Below, piece after piece: positions 9,165-17,458 of a DNA stretch of 37,074 nucleotides. Below the pieces are notes generated by a model that saw only the letters and a list, made by a program, of their open reading frames with translations, searched no databases and was not told the DNA's origin. Numbering within the stretch: the first letter of the stretch is position 1; each line of letters begins with the position of its first letter. Origin of the DNA: SFHK01 sp045538305 (GTDB lineage: Bacteria > Bacillota > Clostridia > Christensenellales > Aristaeellaceae); the NCBI GenBank assembly GCA_045538305.1, contig JAZSRC010000095.1, positions 1 to 37,074 on the forward strand. Direction: 5' to 3'. A program made the translations under genes and the position numbers.

Positions 9165-9193
9165 TTGCTTTTGCCGTGCGTATCAGTTATTAT
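9165..9193 (+). promoter_or_regulatory. Sigma-A-type promoter of fhs
   Basis: TTGCTT (9165-9170) and TATTAT (9188-9193) are separated by 17 bases and lie about 20 bases before the fhs start codon, leaving a very short leader with the GGAGGTG ribosome site. This makes a folate riboswitch in front of fhs impossible for lack of room. Confidence 0.65.
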
Positions 9194-9213
9194 GATGCCA
9201 CGGAGGTGACGGC

Positions 9214-10881
9214 ATGAAAACTGATATCGAAATCGCACAGTCTACTACTTTGGAGAATATATCCGAAATTGCCAAGCGCGCAGGTATTGATGAAAAGTAT
9301 CTCGAGCCGTATGGACGCGTAAAGGCAAAGATCTCTCTGGATCTTCTGAAGGAGAATACCCACAAAGACGGTAAGCTTATCCTGGTAACAGCAATTACGC
9401 CTACGCCGGCAGGCGAAGGAAAAACCACCACGACCATCGGTCTTGCTGACGGCCTGAGCAAAATTGGCAAGAACGTTATGGTTGCGCTTCGCGAACCGTC
9501 ACTGGGCCCGGTATTCGGCGTAAAGGGCGGCGCGGCAGGCGGCGGATATGCGCAGGTAGCGCCCATGGAGGACATCAACCTGCACTTCACAGGCGATTTT
9601 CATGCCATCGGTGCAGCAAATAACCTTCTGGCTGCAATGATTGACAACCATATCTATCAGGGCAATTCTCTGGGCATCGATCCCCGCAGGATTACCTGGC
9701 GCAGATGCGTGGATATGAACGACAGACAGCTTCGCTTTGTTGTCGACGGTCTGGGCGGACGGGTGAACGGTACGCCCCGCGAAGACGGCTACGATATTAC
9801 CGTTGCCAGCGAGATTATGGCGGTACTGTGTCTGGCAGCCGATATTTCTGACCTTAAAGCACGACTTGCCCGGATTGTTGTGGGCTATACCTATGATGAT
9901 CAGCCTGTAACGGCCGGCCAGCTCAACGCAGCCGGCGCCATGGCGGCGCTTCTGAAGGATGCGATCCGTCCCAACCTGGTTCAGACGCTGGGCCATACGC
10001 CTGCGCTCGTGCACGGCGGCCCCTTTGCCAATATTGCTCATGGCTGCAACAGCGTAATCGCTACCCGCATGGCGATGCGCCTTGCCGATTATGCCGTAAC
10101 GGAGGCGGGCTTTGGCGCAGACCTCGGCGCCGAGAAATTCCTGGACATCAAGTGCCGCTTGGCCGGGCTGAAGCCTGACGCTGTCGTTGTTGTCGCCACC
10201 ATTCGTGCGCTTAAAATGCATGGCGGCGTCAAAAAGGATCAGCTGAAGGTTAAAAACCTTGAGGCGCTCACCAAGGGCATTTCGAACCTCAAGCGCCATG
10301 TGGGCAACATGCAGAATGTATACGGCCTTCCCTGCGTCGTCGCCATCAATCGATTCCCGGACGATACGGAAGCTGAGATTGCGCTTTTGACGGAAGAACT
10401 CAAAAAGCAGGATGTAAACGTGGTTCTCAGCGAAGTATGGGCCAAGGGCGGCGAAGGCGGCGTAGCGCTGGCGGAGGAAGTTGTCCGTTTGTGCGAAAAG
10501 GAAAACCATTTTGATTTTGCCTATGATGTAAATGACTCCATTCAGAAAAAACTTGACAAGATTGTTCAGCGCGTATACGGCGGCGTAAAGGCAGTTCTTA
10601 CTCCCGAAGCCAAAAAGCAAGCCAAGAAGCTTACCGAAATGGGCTACGGCGCGCTTCCGGTTTGCGTAGCCAAAACGCAGTACAGCTTCTCGGATAAGCC
10701 CACGCTTCTGGGCGCGCCCGAAGGCTTTGAGGTTACCGTGAGGAATCTCAAGGTAAGCGCAGGCGCAGGCTTTGTCGTGGCGCTGACCGGCGAAATCATG
10801 ACTATGCCCGGACTTCCCAAGGTTCCTGCCGCTGAAGGAATCGATGTGGACGACAATGGCGTTATCACCGGTCTTTTCTGA
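9214..10881 (+). CDS. fhs: Formate-tetrahydrofolate ligase
   Basis: The enzyme joins formate to tetrahydrofolate using ATP, giving 10-formyl-THF for purine synthesis, initiator tRNA formylation or, in acetogens, the methyl branch of the Wood-Ljungdahl pathway. The product is 555 residues, the usual length. The ATP-binding P-loop TPAGEGKTTTTIGLADGL is at residues 62-79, and the conserved EPSLGPVFGVKGGAAGGGYAQ block follows. An excellent GGAGGTG ribosome site precedes the ATG. The gene stands alone between a promoter and a strong terminator; no other folate or acetogenesis gene is nearby, so its metabolic role cannot be decided from this window. Confidence 0.97.
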   Translation: MKTDIEIAQSTTLENISEIAKRAGIDEKYLEPYGRVKAKISLDLLKENTHKDGKLILVTAITPTPAGEGKTTTTIGLADGLSKIGKNVMVALREPSLGPVFGVKGGAAGGGYAQVAPMEDINLHFTGDFHAIGAANNLLAAMIDNHIYQGNSLGIDPRRITWRRCVDMNDRQLRFVVDGLGGRVNGTPREDGYDITVASEIMAVLCLAADISDLKARLARIVVGYTYDDQPVTAGQLNAAGAMAALLKDAIRPNLVQTLGHTPALVHGGPFANIAHGCNSVIATRMAMRLADYAVTEAGFGADLGAEKFLDIKCRLAGLKPDAVVVVATIRALKMHGGVKKDQLKVKNLEALTKGISNLKRHVGNMQNVYGLPCVVAINRFPDDTEAEIALLTEELKKQDVNVVLSEVWAKGGEGGVALAEEVVRLCEKENHFDFAYDVNDSIQKKLDKIVQRVYGGVKAVLTPEAKKQAKKLTEMGYGALPVCVAKTQYSFSDKPTLLGAPEGFEVTVRNLKVSAGAGFVVALTGEIMTMPGLPKVPAAEGIDVDDNGVITGLF

Positions 10882-10895
10882 TCGGGTATCAGTGT

Positions 10896-10935
10896 AAATC
10901 ACCCTCGGGCTCTTATCTGCCTGAGGGTGATTTTT
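10896..10935 (+). terminator. Rho-independent terminator of fhs
   Basis: The arms ATCACCCTC and GAGGGTGAT, extended by GGGC/GCCT, form a strong stem with an 8-base loop and run into TTTTT. It lies 15 bases after the fhs stop. Confidence 0.9.
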
Positions 10936-10964
10936 GTGACAGTTTGTTACGGAAAATCAGAAAT

Positions 10965-10983
10965 TTGTCTTGAAATTTCAAAA
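10965..10983 (+). promoter_or_regulatory. 19-bp motif shared with the oppA promoter region
   Basis: TTGTCTTGAAATTTCAAAA occurs here, about 65 bases before the secreted-protein gene. The same sequence with one change (TTGTCTTGCAATTTCAAAA) lies at 26779-26797 upstream of oppA. The centre is the palindrome TTGAAATTTCAA. A -10-like TAAAAT is at 11012-11017, but no matching -35 stands at 17 bases. It may be a common regulator site or part of a promoter. Confidence 0.45.
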
Positions 10984-11049
10984 AGACATGGTAATCCTGC
11001 GCGATATATGTTAAAATACGATATGGGATCGTGAAAGGCGGGGGCGAAC

Positions 11050-11919
11050 ATGAAGAAAATGCTTGTATGGCTGATGATGGTTGTAATACTTTTGTTGCCC
11101 GCTGCTGCAGGAGCCGAGGAGACGCTGGACATGAATGCCGTTAAACGGGGAATGGAAATCCGGCAGCTTATGAAGGCGCATTCCAGTGTGGGCATGGAGC
11201 TTGTGTATTTTGACGACTATGGCCAGGAATTCTTTTCCACATATACTTTTGCCTGCCTTGACGAAGATGGAGAAGTCCGGCTGATTTATCAAGACAGCGA
11301 GGGGAATATCGAAGTGCTTACAAACGGCCTTGGCGCGGGCTTTGATGCCTGGCGTATGTGCCCGTATGCGACGGCGTATATTCTGGATGAGTACAGTATC
11401 GTAACGGGAGAAATGCTGCGCGACTTTTTCAGGTTTGAGGAGCCGCATGAAACGTTGGTTTCTGCAAGATTGATTGATGGCAGCTGGATTGTAACTACCC
11501 GGACGATGTATTCGGACAATCCGGCGGATGGATATCAGGCGGTTTATTATGTGCTGAATGGAGAAACCCTGCTGCTTGAGAGCTTTGAGGAATACAGCGT
11601 TGACGGAAGCGGCAGCCGAATCCTGACTGCCACCGGTCGTGTTACCCTTGACGCGGATTACGATATTCCGGCAGATATCTTTAGCATTATTGAGCCCGCC
11701 GAAACGCGTACAGTGCGCGTGTTTATTGCGTTCGGGGATGATGATGAAAAGGAAGTCGTGTTTACAGCGCCTGCAGGGGTTGACCTTCAGTTTGTTTATC
11801 CGGAGGAGTACATGCTCTACGAGGATTCGGAAATGTCCATGATGTATGTGGGGACGGAACCGGATGAAAACGGCATGTACCCGGAGGAAATGATACTGTA
11901 TCTGGTAGAGATTGGCTGA
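11050..11919 (+). CDS. Secreted protein of unknown function
   Basis: I do not recognise this 289-residue protein. It begins with a clear signal peptide (MKKMLVWLMMVVILLLPAAAGA, probable cleavage before EE) and has no lipobox Cys. The mature part is acidic, rich in beta-type segments and in Asp, Glu, Tyr, and holds no cysteine cluster or catalytic motif I can name. Its fold looks like the outer-membrane-lipoprotein-sorting or LolA-like style of small secreted Clostridia proteins, but this is only an impression. The gene has a GGCGGGGG-type ribosome site and is followed 27 bases later by glpK, so the two could share a transcript, although no functional link is obvious. Confidence 0.75.
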   Translation: MKKMLVWLMMVVILLLPAAAGAEETLDMNAVKRGMEIRQLMKAHSSVGMELVYFDDYGQEFFSTYTFACLDEDGEVRLIYQDSEGNIEVLTNGLGAGFDAWRMCPYATAYILDEYSIVTGEMLRDFFRFEEPHETLVSARLIDGSWIVTTRTMYSDNPADGYQAVYYVLNGETLLLESFEEYSVDGSGSRILTATGRVTLDADYDIPADIFSIIEPAETRTVRVFIAFGDDDEKEVVFTAPAGVDLQFVYPEEYMLYEDSEMSMMYVGTEPDENGMYPEEMILYLVEIG

Positions 11920-11946
11920 AAACGATTATTGGAAATGAGGGCTGTT

Positions 11947-13437
11947 ATGAAATACGTCATTGCGCTTGATCAGGGTACTACCAGCTCACGCGCCGTTATT
12001 TTTGATGAAAACGGCGCGTTTGTTGCTTCTCACGCGATTGAATTTTCGCAGATTTATCCTAAGCCCGGTTGGATTGAACATAATCCCGAGGATATTTATC
12101 TCAGTCAGGTAAACGCGCTGAAGCTGGCGTTCGGGAAAAGCGGAATATCCGTTTATGACGTTGCCGCTGTCGGTATTACGAACCAGCGCGAAACGACGAT
12201 TGTATGGGAAAGAGAGACGGGTAAACCCGTCATGAATGCGATTGTCTGGCAGTGCAGAAGAACCGCGCCGCTGGTGGAGAGGCTTAAAAAGGATGGAATT
12301 GGCAACGCAATCCGCGACCGGTCGGGTTTGATTCCGGATGCGTATTTTTCCGGTACGAAGCTTCAATGGATCCTTGACAATGTGGAGGGAACGCGGGAAC
12401 GCGCCGAAAAGGGTGAGCTCTGCTTTGGCACGGTGGACAGCTATCTGGCGTTCCGTTTGACGAAGGGAAAGGTACATGTAACGGATGCGACCAATGCGTC
12501 CAGAACGATGCTTTTTAATATTCATACCCAATCGTGGGACGAAATGCTTTTAAGGGCCATGAATATTCCGCATGCCATGCTTCCTGAAATCGTGGATTCC
12601 TCACAGGTGATCGGGATGATGGACGCATCTATACTGGGTAAAGAGATTCCGATTGCATCCCTTGCCGGCGACCAACATGCGGCGTTGTACGGGCAGGCGT
12701 GCTTTGCGCCAGGTATGGCGAAGAATACTTATGGAACAGGCTGCTTCCTTTTGATGAATACGGGGGCAAAGCCCGTAAAGAGCGTATCGAACCTTCTGAC
12801 AACGATTGCTTGGCGCATTGGCGGTAAGCCCGTATATGCGCTTGAGGGCAGCGTGTTTGTAGCCGGAGCGGCGATTCAATGGCTGAGGGATGAATTAAAG
12901 CTGATTCAAAGCGCCAGAGAAACAAATGAAATCGCCGGAGCTATTGAGGACAACGGCGGTGTATACATGGTGCCTGCATTTACCGGAATGGGCGCTCCGC
13001 ATTGGGATATGTATGCCAGAGGTACCATTGTCGGTTTGACCCGAGGCACAGGCAGGAACCATATTGTCCGAGCAGCTCTGGAATCGATTGCCTATCAATC
13101 TGCAGATGTATTGACGGCAATGGTCAAAGACAGCGGAATCAAAATGGAAATGCTGCGCGTAGACGGCGGCGCCAGCGCCAATGATTTCCTGATGCAATTC
13201 CAGTCCAGCATTTTGGGCGTTCGCGTCATGCGTCCGCAGACCATTGAAACTACGGCGCTCGGTGCGGCGATGCTTGCTGGCAGGGCCGTGGGTTTGTGGG
13301 ATGATCGACAGCTGATGAACATCTGGAAGCCCAGCGATGAATTTGTTCCCGCTATGGCTGCCGACGAACGTGAAAGAATGCTTCGAAATTGGAAACGGGC
13401 AGTGGAACGCGCAAAGAACTGGGCGGAAGAAGAATAA
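11947..13437 (+). CDS. glpK: Glycerol kinase
   Basis: The enzyme phosphorylates glycerol to sn-glycerol 3-phosphate with ATP. The product is 496 residues, normal for GlpK. The FGGY-family N-terminal ATP-binding segment is ALDQGTTSSRAV, the substrate-binding WQCRRT and SGTKLQWILDN follow, and the second-domain motif is AGDQHAALYGQACF. The C-terminal domain has VDGGASANDFLMQFQ. The frame extends to a TTG at 11929, but the ATG at 11947 has GAGG at the correct distance and the standard N-terminus MKYVIALDQGTT. No glpF or glpD is adjacent. The gene ends at a hairpin made from two members of the palindrome family described downstream. Confidence 0.96.
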   Translation: MKYVIALDQGTTSSRAVIFDENGAFVASHAIEFSQIYPKPGWIEHNPEDIYLSQVNALKLAFGKSGISVYDVAAVGITNQRETTIVWERETGKPVMNAIVWQCRRTAPLVERLKKDGIGNAIRDRSGLIPDAYFSGTKLQWILDNVEGTRERAEKGELCFGTVDSYLAFRLTKGKVHVTDATNASRTMLFNIHTQSWDEMLLRAMNIPHAMLPEIVDSSQVIGMMDASILGKEIPIASLAGDQHAALYGQACFAPGMAKNTYGTGCFLLMNTGAKPVKSVSNLLTTIAWRIGGKPVYALEGSVFVAGAAIQWLRDELKLIQSARETNEIAGAIEDNGGVYMVPAFTGMGAPHWDMYARGTIVGLTRGTGRNHIVRAALESIAYQSADVLTAMVKDSGIKMEMLRVDGGASANDFLMQFQSSILGVRVMRPQTIETTALGAAMLAGRAVGLWDDRQLMNIWKPSDEFVPAMAADERERMLRNWKRAVERAKNWAEEE

Positions 13438-13450
13438 GGGAAAATTTAAA

Positions 13451-13512
13451 AAGAGACCGAAGTTTGTTTTTATAACAGAGTTTTATGTTTAGAATAGACT
13501 TCGGTCTTTTAT
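13451..13512 (+). terminator. Terminator of glpK built from two palindrome-family copies
   Basis: AGACCGAAGT (13454-13463) pairs with ACTTCGGTCT (13498-13507), then TTTTATTTT. The loop is about 34 bases. The right arm is itself a family palindrome (AGACTTCGGTCT, with a UUCG tetraloop) and the left arm is a degenerate copy, so the terminator seems to have formed from two inverted repeats. Confidence 0.6.
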
Positions 13513-13523
13513 TTTGTATATAT

Positions 13524-14039
13524 CAGACTATAGTCTGTAATAAGTAAAGTAAATGCATTGAATAAAGACTAAAGTCTGTATTATAGACAAACAAAACAGA
13601 CTAAAGTCTGTTGCTGGAACTGGAAAAAGATATGGAAATGCAGGGCATAAAACAGACTACGGTCTGTAATTAGCAATGGAAGAAGATTTGGAAATACGGA
13701 AGAGAAAAACAGATTATAGTCTGTAATCGGCAACAGAAAGAGGTTTGGGAATGCGGAACTAAAAAACAGACTATGGTCTGTTATGATGTGTGCGGCGAAT
13801 TCAGATTATTCTCGACATGTTTTTTTGATACGAATTCCTGATAAAAACAGACTAAAGTCTTTATTGTAATGTACAGCGCATCCGATTTGACATTCGGTAG
13901 AAATATGTACATCCATTTTCGGGAAAAGAATAATACAGACCGAAGTCTGTATTGAGAAAGGAATGGGGCGATCTGTTTAAAACAGACTGAAGTATAAAAA
14001 ATATTAATGAAAATTATCTAAAAACAGACTACAGTCTTT
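13524..14039. repeat. Array of 16-bp palindromes, ACAGACTnnAGTCTGT family
   Basis: Copies, good or degenerate, start at 13524, 13566, 13596, 13652, 13709, 13766, 13847, 13935, 13982 (truncated) and 14024. The best are ACAGACTAAAGTCTGT (13596) and CAGACTATAGTCTG (13524). Each has arms ACAGAC/GTCTGT round a variable 4-base centre (TATA, TAAA, TACG, TATG, CGAA, TGAA, TACA). Centres are 32-88 bases apart; three successive intervals are 56-57 bases with related spacers. The array fills the 566-base gap between the convergent genes glpK and the P-loop kinase, and the last copy lies inside the kinase gene. The layout resembles REP elements or a multi-site operator. It is not CRISPR: the spacers are related and the repeats too short and variable. 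Confidence 0.92.
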
Positions 14040-14513
14040 TCTGCTTTTGAGGATGATAAATTCCTTTCCTGAATCCTGAAGCAGCTTCATATACTGATTC
14101 CGATATTGCTTGCGGAACCGCCATACCCATTTCAAAAACGATAAATCAAACCGTTCGGGGCAATTCGGCCCCATGTCGGGTCTGGTTTTTCCATAATTGC
14201 ATATTACGCGCTTCAGAACGCCAAGCACGCATGTGATCGGGGGAAAGTCGAGGAAAACAGCATAGTCTGCTGCCTCCAGCCTCAGGGGGAGGGTGCGGTT
14301 GAAGTTTCCATCTATAATCCATTCGGGTTTTTCAAGTTCCAGCATAAGCAGTTTGTCAAACTCTTCTTTTGCCAGAGGCGTCCAGTTTTCCTTCCAGTAC
14401 AACGAATCAAGATGGATTACAGGAATCCCGGTTTTTTGACCAAGCTTTACGCAAAGCGTACTTTTGCCGGCTCCGCCGCTTCCGATAACGATGATCCGGT
14501 TTTTGCCTTTCAT
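14004..14513 (-). CDS. P-loop kinase, adenylate kinase/FlaR-like (topology modulation family)
   Basis: A small nucleotide-binding protein of 169 residues with Walker A GSGGAGKST (11-19), the following HLDSLYWKENW and a basic lid-like region (KRVICNYGKTRPDMGPNCPERFD). It matches the pattern of proteins annotated as DNA topology modulation protein FlaR or AAA-type kinases, whose substrate is not established. The start overlaps the upstream tcdA stop by four bases (ATGA), so both are cotranscribed from the promoter at 15243-15271. The C-terminal tail KDCSLF is encoded by the last palindrome-family copy (14024-14039), which means the repeat either entered the gene or grew from it. Confidence 0.82.
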   Translation of the reverse strand: MKGKNRIIVIGSGGAGKSTLCVKLGQKTGIPVIHLDSLYWKENWTPLAKEEFDKLLMLELEKPEWIIDGNFNRTLPLRLEAADYAVFLDFPPITCVLGVLKRVICNYGKTRPDMGPNCPERFDLSFLKWVWRFRKQYRNQYMKLLQDSGKEFIILKSRKDCSLFLDNFH

Positions 14514-15217
14514 TTTCCGCTGCCTCCCGCTGTAAGCTGAGCGATATCGCGAATGATTTCACCGGCAATAATCAATCCCGCTGCGGACGGTACAAACGAG
14601 ATCGATGCGGGCGCCCGTTCTCCGTCCAAGGGTTTAAAGGGAAGCTCTTCTGAATACAGGGCCTTAACGCCCGAGATTCCGCGCTTTTTTAATTCCCTTC
14701 GCATAACCCGCGCAAGCGGGCAAACACCTGTTTTCTCAATATCCGCAATTCTGAATGCGGTAGGATCAAGCTTGTTGCCGGTTCCCATGCTGGAAAGAAT
14801 TTTTACATCGTGCGCCTTTGCGCACTGAATGAGCAGGATCTTGGATTTTACCGAATCAATACAATCGGCTATATAGTCCAAATCCGAAAAATCGATTTCT
14901 GCTTTCGTGCTTTCGTCAAAAAACAGCGTCTTTGCTTCGATCCGGGCGGCGGGGTTGATGGACAGGGCGCGAGCCTTTGCTGCTTCGGCCTTTGGCATAC
15001 CGAGCGTGTTTACGGTGGCGATCAGCTGGCGATTCAGATTTGTGATTTCAACGGCGTCGCCGTCTATCAGCAAAAGACTGCCTACGCCCGCGCGGACGAG
15101 CGCTTCTGCGGCGTAGGAGCCCACGCCGCCAAGGCCGAATACGGCAACCTTCGCGTTTGCCAGCCTTTGGGCGGCATCAGGGCCGATCATCCGAAGGGTT
15201 CTTTCTCTCCAGGGCAT
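14510..15217 (-). CDS. tcdA: tRNA threonylcarbamoyladenosine dehydratase (ThiF/E1 family)
   Basis: The enzyme uses ATP to cyclise t6A at tRNA position 37 to ct6A. The product is 235 residues. The E1-like Rossmann ATP-binding motif GLGGVG is at 28-33, IDGDAVEITNLNRQ at 51-64, and DCIDSVKSK and SSMGTGNKLDP follow as in the family; VCPLARVMRREL is also typical. The open frame extends upstream to 15280, but the ATG at 15217 has GGAAGTG at the right distance and starts MPWRERTLRMIG. The longer version would overlap the consensus promoter at 15243-15271. It shares ATGA with the kinase gene downstream. Confidence 0.9.
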   Translation of the reverse strand: MPWRERTLRMIGPDAAQRLANAKVAVFGLGGVGSYAAEALVRAGVGSLLLIDGDAVEITNLNRQLIATVNTLGMPKAEAAKARALSINPAARIEAKTLFFDESTKAEIDFSDLDYIADCIDSVKSKILLIQCAKAHDVKILSSMGTGNKLDPTAFRIADIEKTGVCPLARVMRRELKKRGISGVKALYSEELPFKPLDGERAPASISFVPSAAGLIIAGEIIRDIAQLTAGGSGK

Positions 15218-15242
15218 ATGCTTCACTTCCTTTATGGGTTCT

Positions 15243-15271
15243 ATTATCGCCGGGTCATTATGATTTGTCAA
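15243..15271 (-). promoter_or_regulatory. Consensus promoter of tcdA-kinase operon
   Basis: On the minus strand TTGACA (15271-15266) and GATAAT (15248-15243) are separated by exactly 17 bases. The start codon at 15217 follows after a short leader with a ribosome site. Confidence 0.82.
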
Positions 15272-15303
15272 CGGGCGCACGGGTACGTTTTGAATGCCTC
15301 CGA

Positions 15304-15332
15304 TTGACAGAATGACAGTGGGGATGTAAAAT
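15304..15332 (+). promoter_or_regulatory. Consensus promoter of the GH3 operon
   Basis: TTGACA (15304-15309) and TAAAAT (15327-15332) stand 17 bases apart, 41 bases before the GH3 start codon. It is back to back with the tcdA promoter, with 32 bases between the two -35 boxes, so a single regulator could affect both. Confidence 0.82.
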
Positions 15333-15373
15333 GTAATCAGGTTTTCTTAATGAATGCAAGGAGGTCTGACAGA

Positions 15374-17458
15374 ATGGATCGAAAGCAGGCGCGCGCCTAT
15401 GCCGAAAAACTCGTGGCACAAATGACGGTGGAGGAGAAGGCCTCCCAGCTTCGCTATAATGCCCCGGCCATCGACCGACTGGGTATACCGGCTTACAACT
15501 GGTGGAACGAGGCGCTGCACGGCGTTGCACGCGCAGGAACGGCTACCGTATTCCCGCAGGCTATCGGCCTTGCCGCTATTTTTGACGAAGATCTTATGGA
15601 GGAGATTGCCGATACGATTTCCACGGAGGGCAGAGCAAAATATAATGCTCAGTCCGCGCATGGCGATCGTGATATCTATAAGGGCCTTACATTCTGGTCG
15701 CCTAACGTGAATATCTTCCGAGATCCGCGCTGGGGACGCGGGCAGGAGACCTATGGAGAGGATCCGTACCTCACCTCGCGTCTGGGCGTCCGGTTTGTCC
15801 GCGGCTTACAGGGCAAGGGAGAGTATCTGAAAACGGCAGCCTGCGCAAAGCATTATGCCGTTCATTCGGGGCCCGAGGCGCTCAGACATGAATTCAACGC
15901 GGAGGCATCCGAATACGATCTGTGGGATACCTATCTTCCCGCATTCGAAGCGCTTGTCAAGGACGCGGGCGTTGAGGCGGTAATGGGCGCGTATAACCGC
16001 ACCAACGGCGAACCCTGCTGCGGCCACAAACGCCTGATGGGGGATATTCTTCGCGGCCAGTGGGGGTTTGAAGGACACTATGTATCGGACTGCTGGGCGA
16101 TTGCGGACTTCCATAATTTCCATAAAATCACCGACACTGCGCCCGAAAGCGCTGCGCTGGCGCTGAAGAACGGCTGCGATATTAACTGCGGAAACACCTA
16201 TCTGATGATTCTTCAGGCGCTTCAGGAGGGCAGGATTACCGAAGAAGATATTACCGAATCCTGTGTGCGCGCATTTACCACTCGCTATCTTTTAGGCCTT
16301 TTCGATGAGAACAACGAATACAACAATATTCCCTACGATGTGAACGACTGCGATGAGCATAACCGGCTGGCGCAGATGGCTGCCCGCCGCAGCATGGTGC
16401 TTCTGAAAAACGACGGCGTTCTGCCGCTCAATCCCGTAGCCCTCAAGTCTGTAGCGATAATCGGCCCGAATGCAGATTCCATCGCGGCGTTGGAGGGAAA
16501 TTACTCCGGCACATCGTCGCGCTATGTAACGTTCCTGGAGGGCATCCGCAGCTTCTGCCGTGAGGCGGGCATTCGTGTAAACTATTCCAAGGGCTCACAT
16601 CTTTATAAGAAGGCGACCAGCAACCTGTCTATGGATGACGACCTGCTTGCGGAAGCCAAGCAGGCTGCGGAAATGAGCGATGTTGCCATTTTGGTTCTGG
16701 GCCTTGATCCCACCATCGAGGGCGAACAGGGCGATACCGGCAACGAATATTCCTCCGGCGATAAGAACAACCTGGAACTGCCGCCCTGCCAGAGAAAACT
16801 TCTGGATGCCGTCGTTTCCACAGGTAAGCCGGTTGTTACCGTGATTGCCAGCGGCAGCGCGCTTCGTGTGGAAGAAGGAAACGCCATACTGCAGGCATGG
16901 TATCCCGGACAGGCTGGCGGTGCGGCATGCGCGGATCTGATCTTTGGGCGCGTATCTCCTTCCGGAAGACTCCCCGTAACCTTCTATCATTCCGTGGATG
17001 AACTGCCGCCCTTTGAGGATTACAGCATGGAGGGCCGCACGTACCGCTACTTTAAGGGTCAGGCGCTGTATCCGTTTGGTTTCGGACTTAGCTATACCAG
17101 GTTCCTCTATACCGATGGAAGATACGACGCCGAGAAGGGCGCGGTCAGCATTAAAGTAAAGAATGCCGGCGATATGGACGCGGAGGAAGTGGTTCAGGTA
17201 TATTCCAAGCCTTTGGAATTTGACAGCCACGGCCTTAACTGGAGCCTGTGCGCTTTTGGCCGAGTGTTCCTGCACGCGGGCGAAGAAAAGCGCGTAATTA
17301 TTCCCGTTCCCAAGCGCGCATTTGAGTGCGTAACGGACGATGGCCGCCGCATCAAGGCCGGTAGACATTTCCGTTTGTACATTGGCGGCAGCCAGCCGGA
17401 CGCCGTCAGCTGCGAGAAGCTTGGCGTCAAGCCTGTTGAACTGGATGTGATTGTCTGA
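15374..17458 (+). CDS. Glycoside hydrolase family 3, beta-xylosidase/beta-glucosidase type
   Basis: A GH3 enzyme of 694 residues removing sugars from the non-reducing end of oligosaccharides. The N-terminal barrel contains YNWWNEALHGVARAG, close to the xylosidase branch (WW-EALHG), KHYAVHSGPE (substrate-binding KH), and the nucleophile Asp239 in VSDCWAI. A second alpha/beta domain starts near residue 345 (MVLLKNDGVLPL), and a C-terminal fibronectin III-like domain covers about 590-690. There is no signal peptide, so it acts in the cytoplasm on imported oligosaccharides. The start at 15374 has AAGGAGGT upstream; an ATG at 15350 is the less likely alternative. Beta-xylosidase is my best guess, but arabinosidase or glucosidase activity cannot be excluded. 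Confidence 0.9.
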   Translation: MDRKQARAYAEKLVAQMTVEEKASQLRYNAPAIDRLGIPAYNWWNEALHGVARAGTATVFPQAIGLAAIFDEDLMEEIADTISTEGRAKYNAQSAHGDRDIYKGLTFWSPNVNIFRDPRWGRGQETYGEDPYLTSRLGVRFVRGLQGKGEYLKTAACAKHYAVHSGPEALRHEFNAEASEYDLWDTYLPAFEALVKDAGVEAVMGAYNRTNGEPCCGHKRLMGDILRGQWGFEGHYVSDCWAIADFHNFHKITDTAPESAALALKNGCDINCGNTYLMILQALQEGRITEEDITESCVRAFTTRYLLGLFDENNEYNNIPYDVNDCDEHNRLAQMAARRSMVLLKNDGVLPLNPVALKSVAIIGPNADSIAALEGNYSGTSSRYVTFLEGIRSFCREAGIRVNYSKGSHLYKKATSNLSMDDDLLAEAKQAAEMSDVAILVLGLDPTIEGEQGDTGNEYSSGDKNNLELPPCQRKLLDAVVSTGKPVVTVIASGSALRVEEGNAILQAWYPGQAGGAACADLIFGRVSPSGRLPVTFYHSVDELPPFEDYSMEGRTYRYFKGQALYPFGFGLSYTRFLYTDGRYDAEKGAVSIKVKNAGDMDAEEVVQVYSKPLEFDSHGLNWSLCAFGRVFLHAGEEKRVIIPVPKRAFECVTDDGRRIKAGRHFRLYIGGSQPDAVSCEKLGVKPVELDVIV

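Noticed and set aside
9146..9213. Folate riboswitch before fhs
   Set aside because: The promoter leaves a leader of about 15-20 bases, far too short.
13524..14039. CRISPR array
   Set aside because: Repeats are 16-bp palindromes with variable centres, intervals vary from 32 to 88 bases, spacers are related to each other and no cas gene is present.
14258..14272. Half copy of the palindrome (CATAGTCTGCTG) inside the kinase gene
   Set aside because: Only one arm matches and it lies in conserved coding sequence; likely chance.
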